Shown: positions 27,499 to 36,698, counted from the first letter of the stretch. The stretch is DNA of 54,762 bases from an uncultured Flavobacteriaceae bacterium (GCA_905181825.1 CAJIZJ010000038.1:1-54762), one strand, 5' to 3'. Notes: a model not told the origin generated them from the sequence alone. A program made the numbers and translations.

Positions 27499-28016
27499 AT
27501 TCTTTCAGCATAAACAATATAATACCTTGGTATGAACCAGCGAAGGATAGGTCTAAGTCCAATTTTTTTGGTTGGGTTTGTCCATTTTTCAGTCGCAATG
27601 ATTTTCCAGCCTGCTTTTTCTAATAACCAATCAAATTGCCAGTCTTCAAATTCATGAAAATGACAATCTCTTGGATCTGTTTTGCTGCGATAGGCTGTTG
27701 CAAACCATAACCGTAATGGAATACTAGCGACTAGTTTTTTTGACTTAATACTTTTTAGGACTGTAAAAGGAGACACTAAGTGTTCGAATATTTCAAAAGC
27801 TGTAGTCACATCAGAACTGTTCGACTCTAAAAATGTCGTGGTTACATCTAAGTCTTCTCCTGAAGTATTTGTGACCTTAAACCCTTCTTTTTTTAGAATT
27901 CCAGAAAAAGGATTTTCAACTCCTAAATCTAAAATTGATTCGTCGTTATTTATATGGGTTTTAAGAAACTTTAAAGTGTGATAGTAGCGTTTCTTAGGAA
28001 AATTAGTAGCGTACAT
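27495..28016 (-). CDS. Class I SAM-dependent methyltransferase-like protein
   Basis: A 173-residue protein with a reduced Rossmann methyltransferase pattern: SILDLGVENPFSGIL (motif I, with the usual GxG loosened to GVENP), then FEIFEHLVSPFTVLKSI, which is the post-motif II EHL segment common in ubiquinone/menaquinone-type methyltransferases. The start is put at 28016 (MYATNFPKKRYYH), one base after the ketosynthase stop (TAATATG); the longer frame from 28040 would overlap that gene by 23 bases. It sits between ketosynthase and glycosyltransferase, so it may modify the same product. Substrate unknown. Confidence 0.8.
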   Translation of the reverse strand: MYATNFPKKRYYHTLKFLKTHINNDESILDLGVENPFSGILKKEGFKVTNTSGEDLDVTTTFLESNSSDVTTAFEIFEHLVSPFTVLKSIKSKKLVASIPLRLWFATAYRSKTDPRDCHFHEFEDWQFDWLLEKAGWKIIATEKWTNPTKKIGLRPILRWFIPRYYIVYAERI

Positions 28017-28017
28017 A

Positions 28018-29079
28018 TTAATATTTGTAAGTGATAGCATTGATGTGCATTCCTGCGCCTACACTAGCAAATATAATAATATCTCCTTCATTAATTTCAT
28101 GACCCTCCATCCGATTGTTTTTTATGAGGTCTAAAAGAGTAGGCACAGTAGCTACAGAACTGTTTCCTAGTTTATGAATACTCATAGGCATTACCCCTTC
28201 TGGAACAGACGTTTTATAAAGTCTGTAAAAGCGATTTACAATAGCTTCATCCATTTTTTCATTGGCTTGGTGTATTAATATTTTTTTTACATCTTTTATA
28301 TCATAGCCACTATTGTCCAGGCATGTTTTCATAGCGCTTGGAACATTGGATAACGCAAATTCATAAATTTTACGGCCATACATTTTTATGAATCGTGTAT
28401 CGTCTTCCAAAGATTTGTTATTGGAGCATCCAAAGAATAAATGATAAACTTCATCATGTGTATATGAGGCAGATTCATGAGATAAAATCCCTCCATCTTC
28501 ATTGTCTAAAAGTTCGATAACAGTTGCTCCTGCACCATCGGAATAAATCATTGAATCTCTATCGTGTGGATCAATAACTCTAGATAAAGTCTCAGCACCT
28601 ATCACTAAACATTTTTTGGCCATTCCAGCTTTCAAGTAGGCTTGTGCTTGGATCACTCCTTCAACCCATCCAGGACATCCAAATAGTATGTCATACGCAA
28701 CACACTTAGGGTTTTTTATTTTTAAAATGTTTTTCACTCTGGCTGCTAAACAAGGTAATATATCACTTTGAATAGATCCTGATTTTACATCTCCAAAGTT
28801 GTGAGCAAGGATGATGTAGTCTAGCGTTTCTGGGTCTATGCCAGCGTCTTTAATGGCTTTTTCTGCTGCAAGTGCACCAAGGTCAGATGCTGTTAAGTGT
28901 TTCTCCGCATAGCGACGTTCTGAAATACCGGTGATCGCTTTAAATTTATCTACGATTATCTTATTTGGGGTAGGGATGTCAGATCCATCAATGTTTAAAA
29001 AAGAGTGCTGTTGAAAAGCTTCGTTTTTCTGAACTATTTTTGGAATGTAACTACCCGTTCCTGTAATTTTAATATTCAT
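28018..29079 (-). CDS. 3-oxoacyl-ACP synthase III family protein (FabH-like)
   Basis: A 353-residue thiolase-fold ketosynthase with a full catalytic triad: Cys135 in LFGCPGW, His270 in LIHQANEKM and Asn306 in KLGNSSVA. It is longer than housekeeping FabH (about 320), and the nucleophile context is FGCPGW in place of the usual ACAG. This points to a specialised KAS III, priming or releasing an acyl chain in a secondary or lipid pathway, and not necessarily the fatty acid starter enzyme. It begins 12 bases after the gcvP stop and is followed by a methyltransferase and a glycosyltransferase with almost no spacing, so the set is probably one transcript. Confidence 0.87.
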   Translation of the reverse strand: MNIKITGTGSYIPKIVQKNEAFQQHSFLNIDGSDIPTPNKIIVDKFKAITGISERRYAEKHLTASDLGALAAEKAIKDAGIDPETLDYIILAHNFGDVKSGSIQSDILPCLAARVKNILKIKNPKCVAYDILFGCPGWVEGVIQAQAYLKAGMAKKCLVIGAETLSRVIDPHDRDSMIYSDGAGATVIELLDNEDGGILSHESASYTHDEVYHLFFGCSNNKSLEDDTRFIKMYGRKIYEFALSNVPSAMKTCLDNSGYDIKDVKKILIHQANEKMDEAIVNRFYRLYKTSVPEGVMPMSIHKLGNSSVATVPTLLDLIKNNRMEGHEINEGDIIIFASVGAGMHINAITYKY

Positions 29080-29091
29080 AGTTTATTGTTT

Positions 29092-31944
29092 TTAAGCGTC
29101 TGCATAGGCTTCAATTGGAGCACATGTGCATATTAAGTTTCGATCTCCATAGGCATCATCTACTCGGCGAACTGACGGCCAAAACTTATCATTTTTCACA
29201 TAGTCTAAAGGAAATGCTGCTGTCGCTCTGCTGTATGGGAAATCCCAGTTGTCATTAGTGAGCATTTCTTGTGTATGTGGTGCATTTTTTAATGGATTGT
29301 TAGGGACTTCCTTAGAAGCAGCATCTATTTCTTTTCGAATTGCAATCATCGCATCACAAAAGCGGTCCATCTCAGCCTTCCCTTCACTTTCTGTGGGCTC
29401 AATCATCATTGTGCCAGCCACCGGGAATGAAACGGTTGGTGCGTGAAATCCAAAGTCCATGAGTCGTTTGGCAATATCAACGACTTCAATTCCATTAGAT
29501 TTAAAGTCACGACAATCAATAATCATTTCATGTGCTGCTCGACCTTGTTCTCCAGAATACAAAGTGTCATAATGCCCTTCAAGACGTTCTTTAATGTAGT
29601 TCGCATTTAGGATGGCAATTTCTGTAGATTCTGTCAATCCTCTGTCGCCTAACATTTTAATATAGCCATAAGAAATTAAACAAGCTAGAGCCGAACCAAA
29701 CGGAGCACCGGAAATGGAATGAATTGCATTTGCTCCACCAGTTTCAATAAGTGGATTGCCTGGTAAAAAAGGCGTTAGTTGTTTAGCAACACATATAGGA
29801 CCAACTCCAGGTCCACCACCACCATGAGGAATTGCAAATGTTTTGTGGAGATTCAAGTGACATACATCTGCACCAATATTTCCAGGGTTTGTTAACCCCA
29901 CTTGTGCATTCATGTTTGCTCCGTCCATGTAAACCTGTCCACCGTTATCATGAATAATTTGAGTAATTTCTTTTATAGCAGATTCATAAACACCATGGGT
30001 AGACGGGTAGGTCACCATTAATGCCGCTAAATTATCTTTGTGCAAGTGGGCCTTTTCTCTTAAATCATCAACATCTATATTTCCATTTTCAGATGATTTT
30101 GTTACGACTACTTTCATCCCCGCCATGACCGCACTCGCAGGATTGGTTCCGTGTGCGGATGAGGGTATTATACAAATTTTTCTGTGTTGATCTCCTCTAG
30201 ACTCATGATAAGCCCTGATGACCATAAGTCCGGCAAATTCCCCTTGAGCCCCAGAGTTTGGTTGTAAAGAGGTTCCTGCAAAACCAGTAATTTCTGTCAG
30301 CTGAGCCTCTAGTTTTGTTAGTACAGTTCGATAGCCTTCTACTTGATTTATTGGGGCGAACGGATGTATGTTTCCCCAGTTTGGCCAACTAAGTGGTAGC
30401 ATTTCTGCAGCCGCATTTAGCTTCATAGTGCAAGACCCCAATGAAATCATAGAAAAGTTTAAGGCTAGGTCTTTGCGTTCTAATCGCTTTATATAGCGCA
30501 TCAGTTCTGTTTCGGAGTGATGAGAGTTGAAAATCAGATTAGTCAAAAATTTAGAACCCCGTTTCATAGACTTTGGAATTCTGTTATCTTGACTTAGTGA
30601 ATTAACTTCAATTGTTGTTTTATTAAACGCTTCAGAAAAAATAGAAGTTATAAGGTTGAGGTCAGAAAGTGAAGTTGTTTCATTTATTGAAATGGAAACG
30701 ATAGTTGCACTTTGGTAATGAAAGTTAACCTCTTTCTGTTCTGCTATAGTTTTTAGTTTTTCGGTGTCTGAAACAGATACTTGAAGAGTGTCGAAAAAGC
30801 TTTCATGTACCAGTTCAAATCCTAAGAGCTCTAAGGAGTCTGCTAGTAAAACAGTTGTGCTGTGCACTTTGTTGGCAATATATTTAAGACCTTCAGGACC
30901 ATGGTAAACAGCGTACATTCCAGCCATTACAGCGAGTAATACTTGCGCAGTACAAATATTAGATGTAGCACGGTCTCTTTTAATGTGTTGTTCACGAGTT
31001 TGAAGCGCCATTCGCAAGGCACGATTTCCGTCCATGTCTTTTGTGACTCCAATAATCCTTCCAGGAATATATCTTTTATAGCTTACTTTGGTTGCAAAGT
31101 AGGCTGCGTGAGGTCCGCCATAACCCATTGGAATTCCAAAGCGTTGAGTTGTTCCCACAACAACATCAGCACCAAATTTGCCTGGGGCTTCTAGCGTTAC
31201 TAAGCTAAGGATATCGGCTGCTACTGCGACCTTTATGTCATTTTGATTCGCCTTTGAAATAAATTTTTCAAGGTCCATAATAAACCCTGACTTGCCAGGA
31301 TACTGTACCAGTGTGCCAAAAAAGTCAGAAGAAAAGTCAAATTCTTTAGTAGATCCAATGACTAATTCAATTCCAATAGGGATTGCTCGTGTTTTTAAAA
31401 CCGATATGGTTTGAGGCAAGACTTCATCAGAAACAAAGAATTTTACGATTCCTGATTTTGTTTGTAACTTGGGCCGTACGGCATATAGCAAAGCCATGGC
31501 TTCAGCAGCAGCAGTACTTTCATCTAAAAGGGAGGCATTTGCAAGTTCCATTCCTGTTAGGTCTGTAATCATTGTTTGGTAATTGAGCAATGCCTCTAGT
31601 CGGCCTTGTGCAATCTCCGCTTGGTATGGCGTGTATGCAGTGTACCACCCTGGATTTTCTAAAATATTGCGTTGAATAACAGCAGGAAGATTAGAGGGAT
31701 GGTATCCCATTCCAATAAATGACTTGAAGACTTTATTTTTAGAGGCTAAACCGTAAATATGTTCAAGGTATTCTTGTTCACTTAAAGGGGCTTCAAGTTT
31801 TAAAGGAGATTGCAATCTGATATTCTTAGGGACCGTTTGATCAATTAATTCATCGATCGAATTGACACCAACGGCTTCTAGCATTTGTTTGCGTTGTTCT
31901 TCTCTAGGTCCAATATGTCTTAGGGCAAATACATCTGTTTTCAT
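29092..31944 (-). CDS. gcvP: Glycine dehydrogenase (decarboxylating), P protein
   Basis: The P protein decarboxylates glycine and loads the aminomethyl group on the lipoyl H protein of the glycine cleavage system. At 950 residues it is the long fused form (both halves in one chain). Visible landmarks are the N-terminus DVFALRHIGPREEQRKQML, MGYHPSNLPAVIQRNILENPGWYTAYTPYQAEI-type sequence, and the PLP lysine Lys701 in LNLHKTFAIPHGGGGPG. The start is placed at 31944: a promoter box at 31969-31976 overlaps the longer in-frame start at 31971. No gcvT or gcvH is nearby, which is usual in flavobacteria. Confidence 0.97.
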   Translation of the reverse strand: MKTDVFALRHIGPREEQRKQMLEAVGVNSIDELIDQTVPKNIRLQSPLKLEAPLSEQEYLEHIYGLASKNKVFKSFIGMGYHPSNLPAVIQRNILENPGWYTAYTPYQAEIAQGRLEALLNYQTMITDLTGMELANASLLDESTAAAEAMALLYAVRPKLQTKSGIVKFFVSDEVLPQTISVLKTRAIPIGIELVIGSTKEFDFSSDFFGTLVQYPGKSGFIMDLEKFISKANQNDIKVAVAADILSLVTLEAPGKFGADVVVGTTQRFGIPMGYGGPHAAYFATKVSYKRYIPGRIIGVTKDMDGNRALRMALQTREQHIKRDRATSNICTAQVLLAVMAGMYAVYHGPEGLKYIANKVHSTTVLLADSLELLGFELVHESFFDTLQVSVSDTEKLKTIAEQKEVNFHYQSATIVSISINETTSLSDLNLITSIFSEAFNKTTIEVNSLSQDNRIPKSMKRGSKFLTNLIFNSHHSETELMRYIKRLERKDLALNFSMISLGSCTMKLNAAAEMLPLSWPNWGNIHPFAPINQVEGYRTVLTKLEAQLTEITGFAGTSLQPNSGAQGEFAGLMVIRAYHESRGDQHRKICIIPSSAHGTNPASAVMAGMKVVVTKSSENGNIDVDDLREKAHLHKDNLAALMVTYPSTHGVYESAIKEITQIIHDNGGQVYMDGANMNAQVGLTNPGNIGADVCHLNLHKTFAIPHGGGGPGVGPICVAKQLTPFLPGNPLIETGGANAIHSISGAPFGSALACLISYGYIKMLGDRGLTESTEIAILNANYIKERLEGHYDTLYSGEQGRAAHEMIIDCRDFKSNGIEVVDIAKRLMDFGFHAPTVSFPVAGTMMIEPTESEGKAEMDRFCDAMIAIRKEIDAASKEVPNNPLKNAPHTQEMLTNDNWDFPYSRATAAFPLDYVKNDKFWPSVRRVDDAYGDRNLICTCAPIEAYADA

Positions 31945-31968
31945 TGTAGGATGATCAAGTTTATTAAA

Positions 31969-31976
31969 CAAAATTA
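31969..31976 (-). promoter_or_regulatory. Candidate -7 element for gcvP
   Basis: TAATTTTG on the minus strand matches TAnnTTTG, 24 bases before the ATG at 31944. It excludes the longer reading frame start at 31971. No exact TTG is found 19 bases further out. Confidence 0.5.
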
Positions 31977-32028
31977 AGGAATTTAATAATGATTTAATTC
32001 ATAGTAATTTAAAGTTATTAAACAAATA

Positions 32029-32058
32029 TTGGGGTTATTAACAGTTTCACTATTTTTG
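32029..32058 (+). promoter_or_regulatory. Consensus promoter of the UbiA-like gene
   Basis: TTG (32029-32031), exactly 19 bases, and TATTTTTG (32051-32058) give a full match to the Bacteroidota promoter. The gene's GTG start is only four bases after the box, so the transcript may begin at or inside the start codon. Confidence 0.75.
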
Positions 32059-32062
32059 CAGT

Positions 32063-32881
32063 GTGACTTTTTTGAAACGCGTTCTGGATTTTTATATCAA
32101 TAGCAGTATCCATGTGGCTTTTGCTGTACTTTCATTTTGTTTTCTGACGGTGTTTGAGTTAAACTTGAAGCTGTCTCCAGTTTTTTACGTATCTGTATTT
32201 TGCGCTTCTGTATTAGGATATAACTTTGTTAAATATTTTGGCATAGCTAAGTTTTATTACCACTCTCTTACCACAAAGTTAAAATACATTCAGTTAGTGT
32301 CTTTACTAAGTGCCATTAGCTTTTTGTATACGTTTTTAATGTTGCAAACCCTAAGTCAGATGCTTTTGTTTTTTTTGGGGTTAATAACTTTTTTGTATGC
32401 TATTCCTTTAGGGATTAAACCCCCTAAAAACTTAAGGTCTCTTGGTGGGGTTAAGATTTATGTCATTGCAATTGTTTGGACAGGAGCCTCCGTTGTTTTA
32501 CCGATTCTAGAGTCTCAGAGTGTATTGCTTTTAGATCATTTATTGATTGCAATACAGCGTATCTTTGTGCTTATTGTTTTGATGTTACCCTTTGAAATTC
32601 GTGACTTAGAATTGGATGAAGCTTACCTATCTACCATCCCACAAAAAATAGGAATCACAAACACTAAATTAATTGGCTGTGCATTGCTTTCAGACAGTCT
32701 TATCTTAGAGTTTTTCAAACAACAAACAAACATGGAATCTACCCTAGTGTTGGTTTTTACTATAACTATTTTAGCCATTTTATTAATTAAGAGTACGAAC
32801 CTTAGAAGTCGTTATTACACTTCTTTTTTGGTAGAGTCTGTTCCCGTAATAGCGTTGATTTTAACACTTATCTTAAATTAA
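32063..32881 (+). CDS. UbiA-like polytopic membrane protein
   Basis: A 272-residue protein with about eight hydrophobic segments. It resembles the UbiA prenyltransferase group, and RDLELDEAYLSTIPQKIG (about residue 185) is placed like the second aspartate motif, but the first, NDxxDxxxD, is not seen: the matching loop reads YNFVKYFG. It may be a divergent prenyltransferase or a non-catalytic relative. The start is GTG at 32063; a TTG nine bases on (LKRVLDF) is possible, because the promoter leaves little leader. The stop shares TTAA with the convergent M3 peptidase stop. Confidence 0.7.
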   Translation: MTFLKRVLDFYINSSIHVAFAVLSFCFLTVFELNLKLSPVFYVSVFCASVLGYNFVKYFGIAKFYYHSLTTKLKYIQLVSLLSAISFLYTFLMLQTLSQMLLFFLGLITFLYAIPLGIKPPKNLRSLGGVKIYVIAIVWTGASVVLPILESQSVLLLDHLLIAIQRIFVLIVLMLPFEIRDLELDEAYLSTIPQKIGITNTKLIGCALLSDSLILEFFKQQTNMESTLVLVFTITILAILLIKSTNLRSRYYTSFLVESVPVIALILTLILN

Positions 32882-34908
32882 TTGATCAGGCCAGAGCGTC
32901 TCAGTAAGGCGCCTGCTTTTGGTTTTTGTCCGCGAAATTTAATATATAACTCTAAGGGGTCTTCTGTGCCTCCTTTGCTTAATATATACTCTTTAAAGTC
33001 ATTCGCAATTTTTGGGTCAAAAAGATTATTTTCTTTAAAGTATTCAAAGGCATCGGCGTCTAAAACTTCGGCCCATTTATAACTGTAATACCCCGATGAG
33101 TAACCGCCTTGGAAAATATGGGAGAAGGCTGTTGACATACAGTTTTGTTCAACATCTGGAAAAAGCTGTGTTTGCTTGAAAGCTGCTTTTTCATATTGTT
33201 TGACATTAGTTATTGTGCTTGGGTCAGTTCCATGCCAAGACATGTCTAACAGTCCAAAACTTAGCTGTCGAAGGGTTTGCATGCCTTGTTGAAATGTGGA
33301 GGCAGCTTTAATCTTATCGATAAGCTCCATCGGAATATTGTCTCCAGTTTCATAATGCGTTGCGAAAAGTGCAAGGGCCTCCTTTTCATAACACCAATTT
33401 TCCATGATTTGACTTGGCAGTTCGACAAAATCCCAGCACACATTAGTGCCAGATAAACTAGGGTATGTTGTATTCGCTAACATGCCGTGAAGCGCATGTC
33501 CAAATTCATGAAATAATGTAGTTACTTCGTTAAAGCTTAGCAGTGAGGGTTTTGTAGATGTTGGTTTTGTAAAATTACACACTATGGATACGTGTGGTCT
33601 TTCCTGTATTCCGTTTTTGATATATTGGGGTTTGAAAGAGGTCATCCAAGCGCCGTTACGCTTGCCTTGTCTAGGAAAGAAATCAGCATAAAAAACAGAT
33701 ACAATATTTTGCTTCAAATCTACGACCTTATAAGTCATTACTTCCTTGTGATAGGTGTCAATGTCTTGTGTTTTCATAAAACTCAAGCCAAATAATTTGT
33801 GAGCTACTTTAAAAGCCCCTTCAATAACGTTTTCTAATTTAAAATAAGGTTTTAGCTGTTCGTCATCAAAGTTGAAACGTTCTTGTTTTAGTTTTTCTGA
33901 GTAATAGGCACTGTCCCATTTTTCCAAGCTACCTATGCCATCCTTTTCTTGTGCAAACGCCTCTAGTTCTTTAAACTCTTTCTTAGCTGCAGGGAGTGCT
34001 TTTTCTAAAAGATCTTCTAAGAAATTACGAACATTTGTAGGGGTTTTGGCCATGCGTTCTTCTAATACAAAATGTGCATGGGTTTCATAGCCTAATAGCT
34101 GGGCTCTTTTGAAGCGTAGCTTTGCTATTTTTAATACAATTTCTTGATTGTCTAGTCCATCATTTTGAAAGCCTTTTTTGCCAAACGCTAATGCAAGCTC
34201 TTTTCTTAATACCCTGTTTTTAGCATGTGTCATAAAAGGAACATAGCTTGGGTAGTCGAGTGTTATTAACCATCCTTTTTTATCTTTTTCCTCGGCAGTT
34301 TGTTTGGCAGCTTCAATAGCGCCTTCTGGTAAGCCATCAAGGTCGGATAAATTTGTTATAACAAGCTCATAGCGATTGGTTTCAGCCAAAATATTTTCCC
34401 CAAAACTAAGTTTGAGTTTGCTTTGTTCTTTGTCGATCGCCCTAAGCGTCTCTTTCTGTTCTTTGTTTAGGTTGGCTCCATTTCTAGAAAATCCTTTATA
34501 TTTTTTATCCAAAAGGGTTGATTGCTCTTTAGATAACGAAAGCGTTTCTCTGGAATTATAAACTAATTTAACACGTTCAAAAAGAGTTGCATTCAAAGCG
34601 ACATCGTTAGAAAACTCTGTCAATAGGGGAGAAACTTCTTGAGCTATTTCTTGAATGCTTTCGTTTGTTTCGGCGGCATTTAAATTAAAGAAAATACTGG
34701 ATATTCTGTCCAGTTGTTCTCCCGCATAGTCCAGGGCTTCAATGGTGTTTTTAAATGAGGGAGTGTCTTTTGAGTCTACTATTAGACCAATTTCAATTTT
34801 AGCATTTTTAATCGCTCTAACAAATGCGGGTAAAAAATCTTCAGTTTTAATTTTTGAAAATGGTGCCGTATTGTAAGGCGTTTCAAAACGCTTATCTAGT
34901 AAACTCAT
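32878..34908 (-). CDS. M3 family oligopeptidase (peptidyl-dipeptidase Dcp-like)
   Basis: A 676-residue cytoplasmic zinc peptidase that degrades short peptides. The active site is HEFGHALH with His467, Glu468 and His471, near the position found in Dcp of enteric bacteria, and the third ligand region ENWCYEKEAL follows about 30 residues later. The C-terminal GGYSSGYYSYKWAEVLDADAFEYF segment is typical of the Dcp/oligopeptidase A branch. No signal peptide is present. It starts 26 bases after purE on the same strand, so it is probably read with purKE. Its stop overlaps the UbiA-like stop by four bases. Confidence 0.93.
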   Translation of the reverse strand: MSLLDKRFETPYNTAPFSKIKTEDFLPAFVRAIKNAKIEIGLIVDSKDTPSFKNTIEALDYAGEQLDRISSIFFNLNAAETNESIQEIAQEVSPLLTEFSNDVALNATLFERVKLVYNSRETLSLSKEQSTLLDKKYKGFSRNGANLNKEQKETLRAIDKEQSKLKLSFGENILAETNRYELVITNLSDLDGLPEGAIEAAKQTAEEKDKKGWLITLDYPSYVPFMTHAKNRVLRKELALAFGKKGFQNDGLDNQEIVLKIAKLRFKRAQLLGYETHAHFVLEERMAKTPTNVRNFLEDLLEKALPAAKKEFKELEAFAQEKDGIGSLEKWDSAYYSEKLKQERFNFDDEQLKPYFKLENVIEGAFKVAHKLFGLSFMKTQDIDTYHKEVMTYKVVDLKQNIVSVFYADFFPRQGKRNGAWMTSFKPQYIKNGIQERPHVSIVCNFTKPTSTKPSLLSFNEVTTLFHEFGHALHGMLANTTYPSLSGTNVCWDFVELPSQIMENWCYEKEALALFATHYETGDNIPMELIDKIKAASTFQQGMQTLRQLSFGLLDMSWHGTDPSTITNVKQYEKAAFKQTQLFPDVEQNCMSTAFSHIFQGGYSSGYYSYKWAEVLDADAFEYFKENNLFDPKIANDFKEYILSKGGTEDPLELYIKFRGQKPKAGALLRRSGLIN

Positions 34909-34934
34909 GTAAATTATTTAGGGTAGGAAGTGTA

Positions 34935-35420
34935 TTATGATTTTATTTTTTTAGAAGCTTCTATAACTTTGTTCTTCAATCCTTCTTTGTATATCAAAAC
35001 TTTATCCATTACGCACTTGTCAGATGCTCCAATAATTTGAGCAGCTAGTATTCCAGCATTTTTGGCGCCATTTAAAGCCACTGTCGCCACAGGTACTCCA
35101 CCTGGCATTTGTAATATGGAAAGTATAGAATCCCATCCATCAATTGAGTTGCTTGATTTTACGGGAACCCCTATAATGGGCAATGGGCTTAATGAGGCAA
35201 TCATTCCAGGCAAATGAGCTGCGCCGCCTGCGCCAGCTATGATTACTTTCAGTCCACGCTCATGTGCTTTAGATCCATATTCAAACAACTTTTCAGGAGT
35301 TCGGTGTGCGGAGACAATATCAACTTCTATTTGAATGTCAAAGCCTTCAAGGATTGAAATAGCTTCTTTCATGACAGGCATATCGCTGTCGCTTCCCATA
35401 ATAATTCCTACTTGTGCCAT
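34935..35420 (-). CDS. purE: N5-carboxyaminoimidazole ribonucleotide mutase
   Basis: PurE class I moves the carboxyl group of N5-CAIR to give CAIR in purine synthesis. The 161-residue protein has the signature GIIMGSDSDMPVM, SAHRTPEKLFEYG and GAGGAAHLPGMIASLSPLPIIGVPV, all typical. It begins one base after the purK stop (TAATATG), so the two proteins, which act in sequence, are translationally linked. The M3 peptidase gene follows. Confidence 0.97.
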   Translation of the reverse strand: MAQVGIIMGSDSDMPVMKEAISILEGFDIQIEVDIVSAHRTPEKLFEYGSKAHERGLKVIIAGAGGAAHLPGMIASLSPLPIIGVPVKSSNSIDGWDSILSILQMPGGVPVATVALNGAKNAGILAAQIIGASDKCVMDKVLIYKEGLKNKVIEASKKIKS

Positions 35421-35421
35421 A

Positions 35422-36576
35422 TTATTTACTTATTACTTTGATTGACTTTTTTACTTCTTCCGCAATCATGCGTGCGTTGTAAATATTGGAATGAACAATA
35501 GTGACGTGTCCCATTTTTCTGAACGGTCGCGTTTCTTTTTTACCATAAAGATGCGGCGTTACTCCGTCCATTTCCATTATTTTTTCTATATTTTCATAAA
35601 CGACATCTCCATGGTGGCCTTCTGATCCAACCAAGTTAACCATCACACCACTTAACTTATTCTCAGTGCTTCCTAAGGGCATCCCTAGGATGGCTCTTAT
35701 GTGCTGCTCAAATTGAGACGTATAACTTGCTTCAATTGTTTGGTGGCCTGAGTTATGAGGTCTTGGAGCGACTTCATTTACTAATATTTCATCATTTTGA
35801 GTCAAAAACAGTTCGACAGCTAAGAGTCCAACGTGGTCAAAAGCTGCGGAAGTTTTAAGAGCAATATCTTCTGCTTTTTTTGAAATTTCCTCAGAAATTC
35901 TAGCAGGGCAAAGCACATACTCAACCTGATTAGCTTCGGGGTGAAATTCCATTTCCACCACAGGATATGCTTTTATGTCTCCTTGTATGTTTCTAGCCAC
36001 AATAACGGCAAGTTCACTTTTAAATGGCACGAGTTCCTCGGCTATACATTCTACATTTGGTAAACTCTTAAGGTCTTCATTAGAACGAACGACTTTAACT
36101 CCGTTACCATCATATCCAAACTGAGCACTTTTCCACACAAATGGAAATTCTATGCTGCTGTGTTCAATGGCGGTATAAATTTCTTCTGTGTATGCAAAAC
36201 GTTGAAAAGGAGCTGTTGGTAAATTATGGTCGATATAAAACAATTTTTGTGTTGCTTTATTTTGAATTTTTTCAAGTGTTTTTGAGGATGGATAAACGTT
36301 AGTTCCTTCTTTTTCAAGTGCTTTAAGCGCCTCAATATTGACGTTTTCTATTTCGAAAGTTAGGGTGTCTACTTTTTTTCCGAAATTATAAACGGTATCA
36401 TAATCCATTAAATCCCCTTCAAAAAACTCATTGCAAGCAAGTTTGCTTGGTGCTTGCGCACTAGGGTCTATCACACAGGTATGGATGTCAAATTTGCGGG
36501 TATTGTAAAGTAACATTTTCCCGAGTTGACCGCCACCTAAAATACCAAGTTTGAAGTTTGATGAAAAATACTTCAT
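35422..36576 (-). CDS. purK: 5-(carboxyamino)imidazole ribonucleotide synthase
   Basis: PurK uses ATP and bicarbonate to carboxylate AIR to N5-CAIR, the substrate of PurE. The ATP-grasp protein of 384 residues opens with KLGILGGGQLGKMLLYNTRKF and has FVWKSAQFGYDGNGVKVV, the VEMEFHPEANQVEYVLCPAR segment and VNEVAPRPHNSGHQTIEA. The start at 36576 gives this normal N-terminus (MKYFSSNFKLGIL); the longer frame from 36624 runs over the promoter box at 36614-36621. It is divergent from adk and heads the purK-purE-M3 run. Confidence 0.96.
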   Translation of the reverse strand: MKYFSSNFKLGILGGGQLGKMLLYNTRKFDIHTCVIDPSAQAPSKLACNEFFEGDLMDYDTVYNFGKKVDTLTFEIENVNIEALKALEKEGTNVYPSSKTLEKIQNKATQKLFYIDHNLPTAPFQRFAYTEEIYTAIEHSSIEFPFVWKSAQFGYDGNGVKVVRSNEDLKSLPNVECIAEELVPFKSELAVIVARNIQGDIKAYPVVEMEFHPEANQVEYVLCPARISEEISKKAEDIALKTSAAFDHVGLLAVELFLTQNDEILVNEVAPRPHNSGHQTIEASYTSQFEQHIRAILGMPLGSTENKLSGVMVNLVGSEGHHGDVVYENIEKIMEMDGVTPHLYGKKETRPFRKMGHVTIVHSNIYNARMIAEEVKKSIKVISK

Positions 36577-36613
36577 TATAAGATTTTCTTGAACGATTTT
36601 TAATAATACCCTA

Positions 36614-36621
36614 CAAAAATA
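36614..36621 (-). promoter_or_regulatory. Candidate -7 element for purK
   Basis: TATTTTTG on the minus strand matches TAnnTTTG, about 37 bases before the ATG at 36576. The -33 position shows no exact TTG. Confidence 0.5.
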
Positions 36622-36686
36622 CACTTAAAATTGAAATCGAACACTAAAATCGCCCATCAAATCCAATCAAAACCTTTACAATTGAT

Positions 36687-36694
36687 TATCTTTG
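36687..36694 (+). promoter_or_regulatory. Candidate -7 element for adk
   Basis: TATCTTTG matches TAnnTTTG, with transcription expected to begin near 36699-36702, at the left edge of a 26-bp palindrome. No TTG lies 19 bases upstream, which may mean the promoter needs an activator. Confidence 0.5.
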
Positions 36695-36698
36695 CCCC

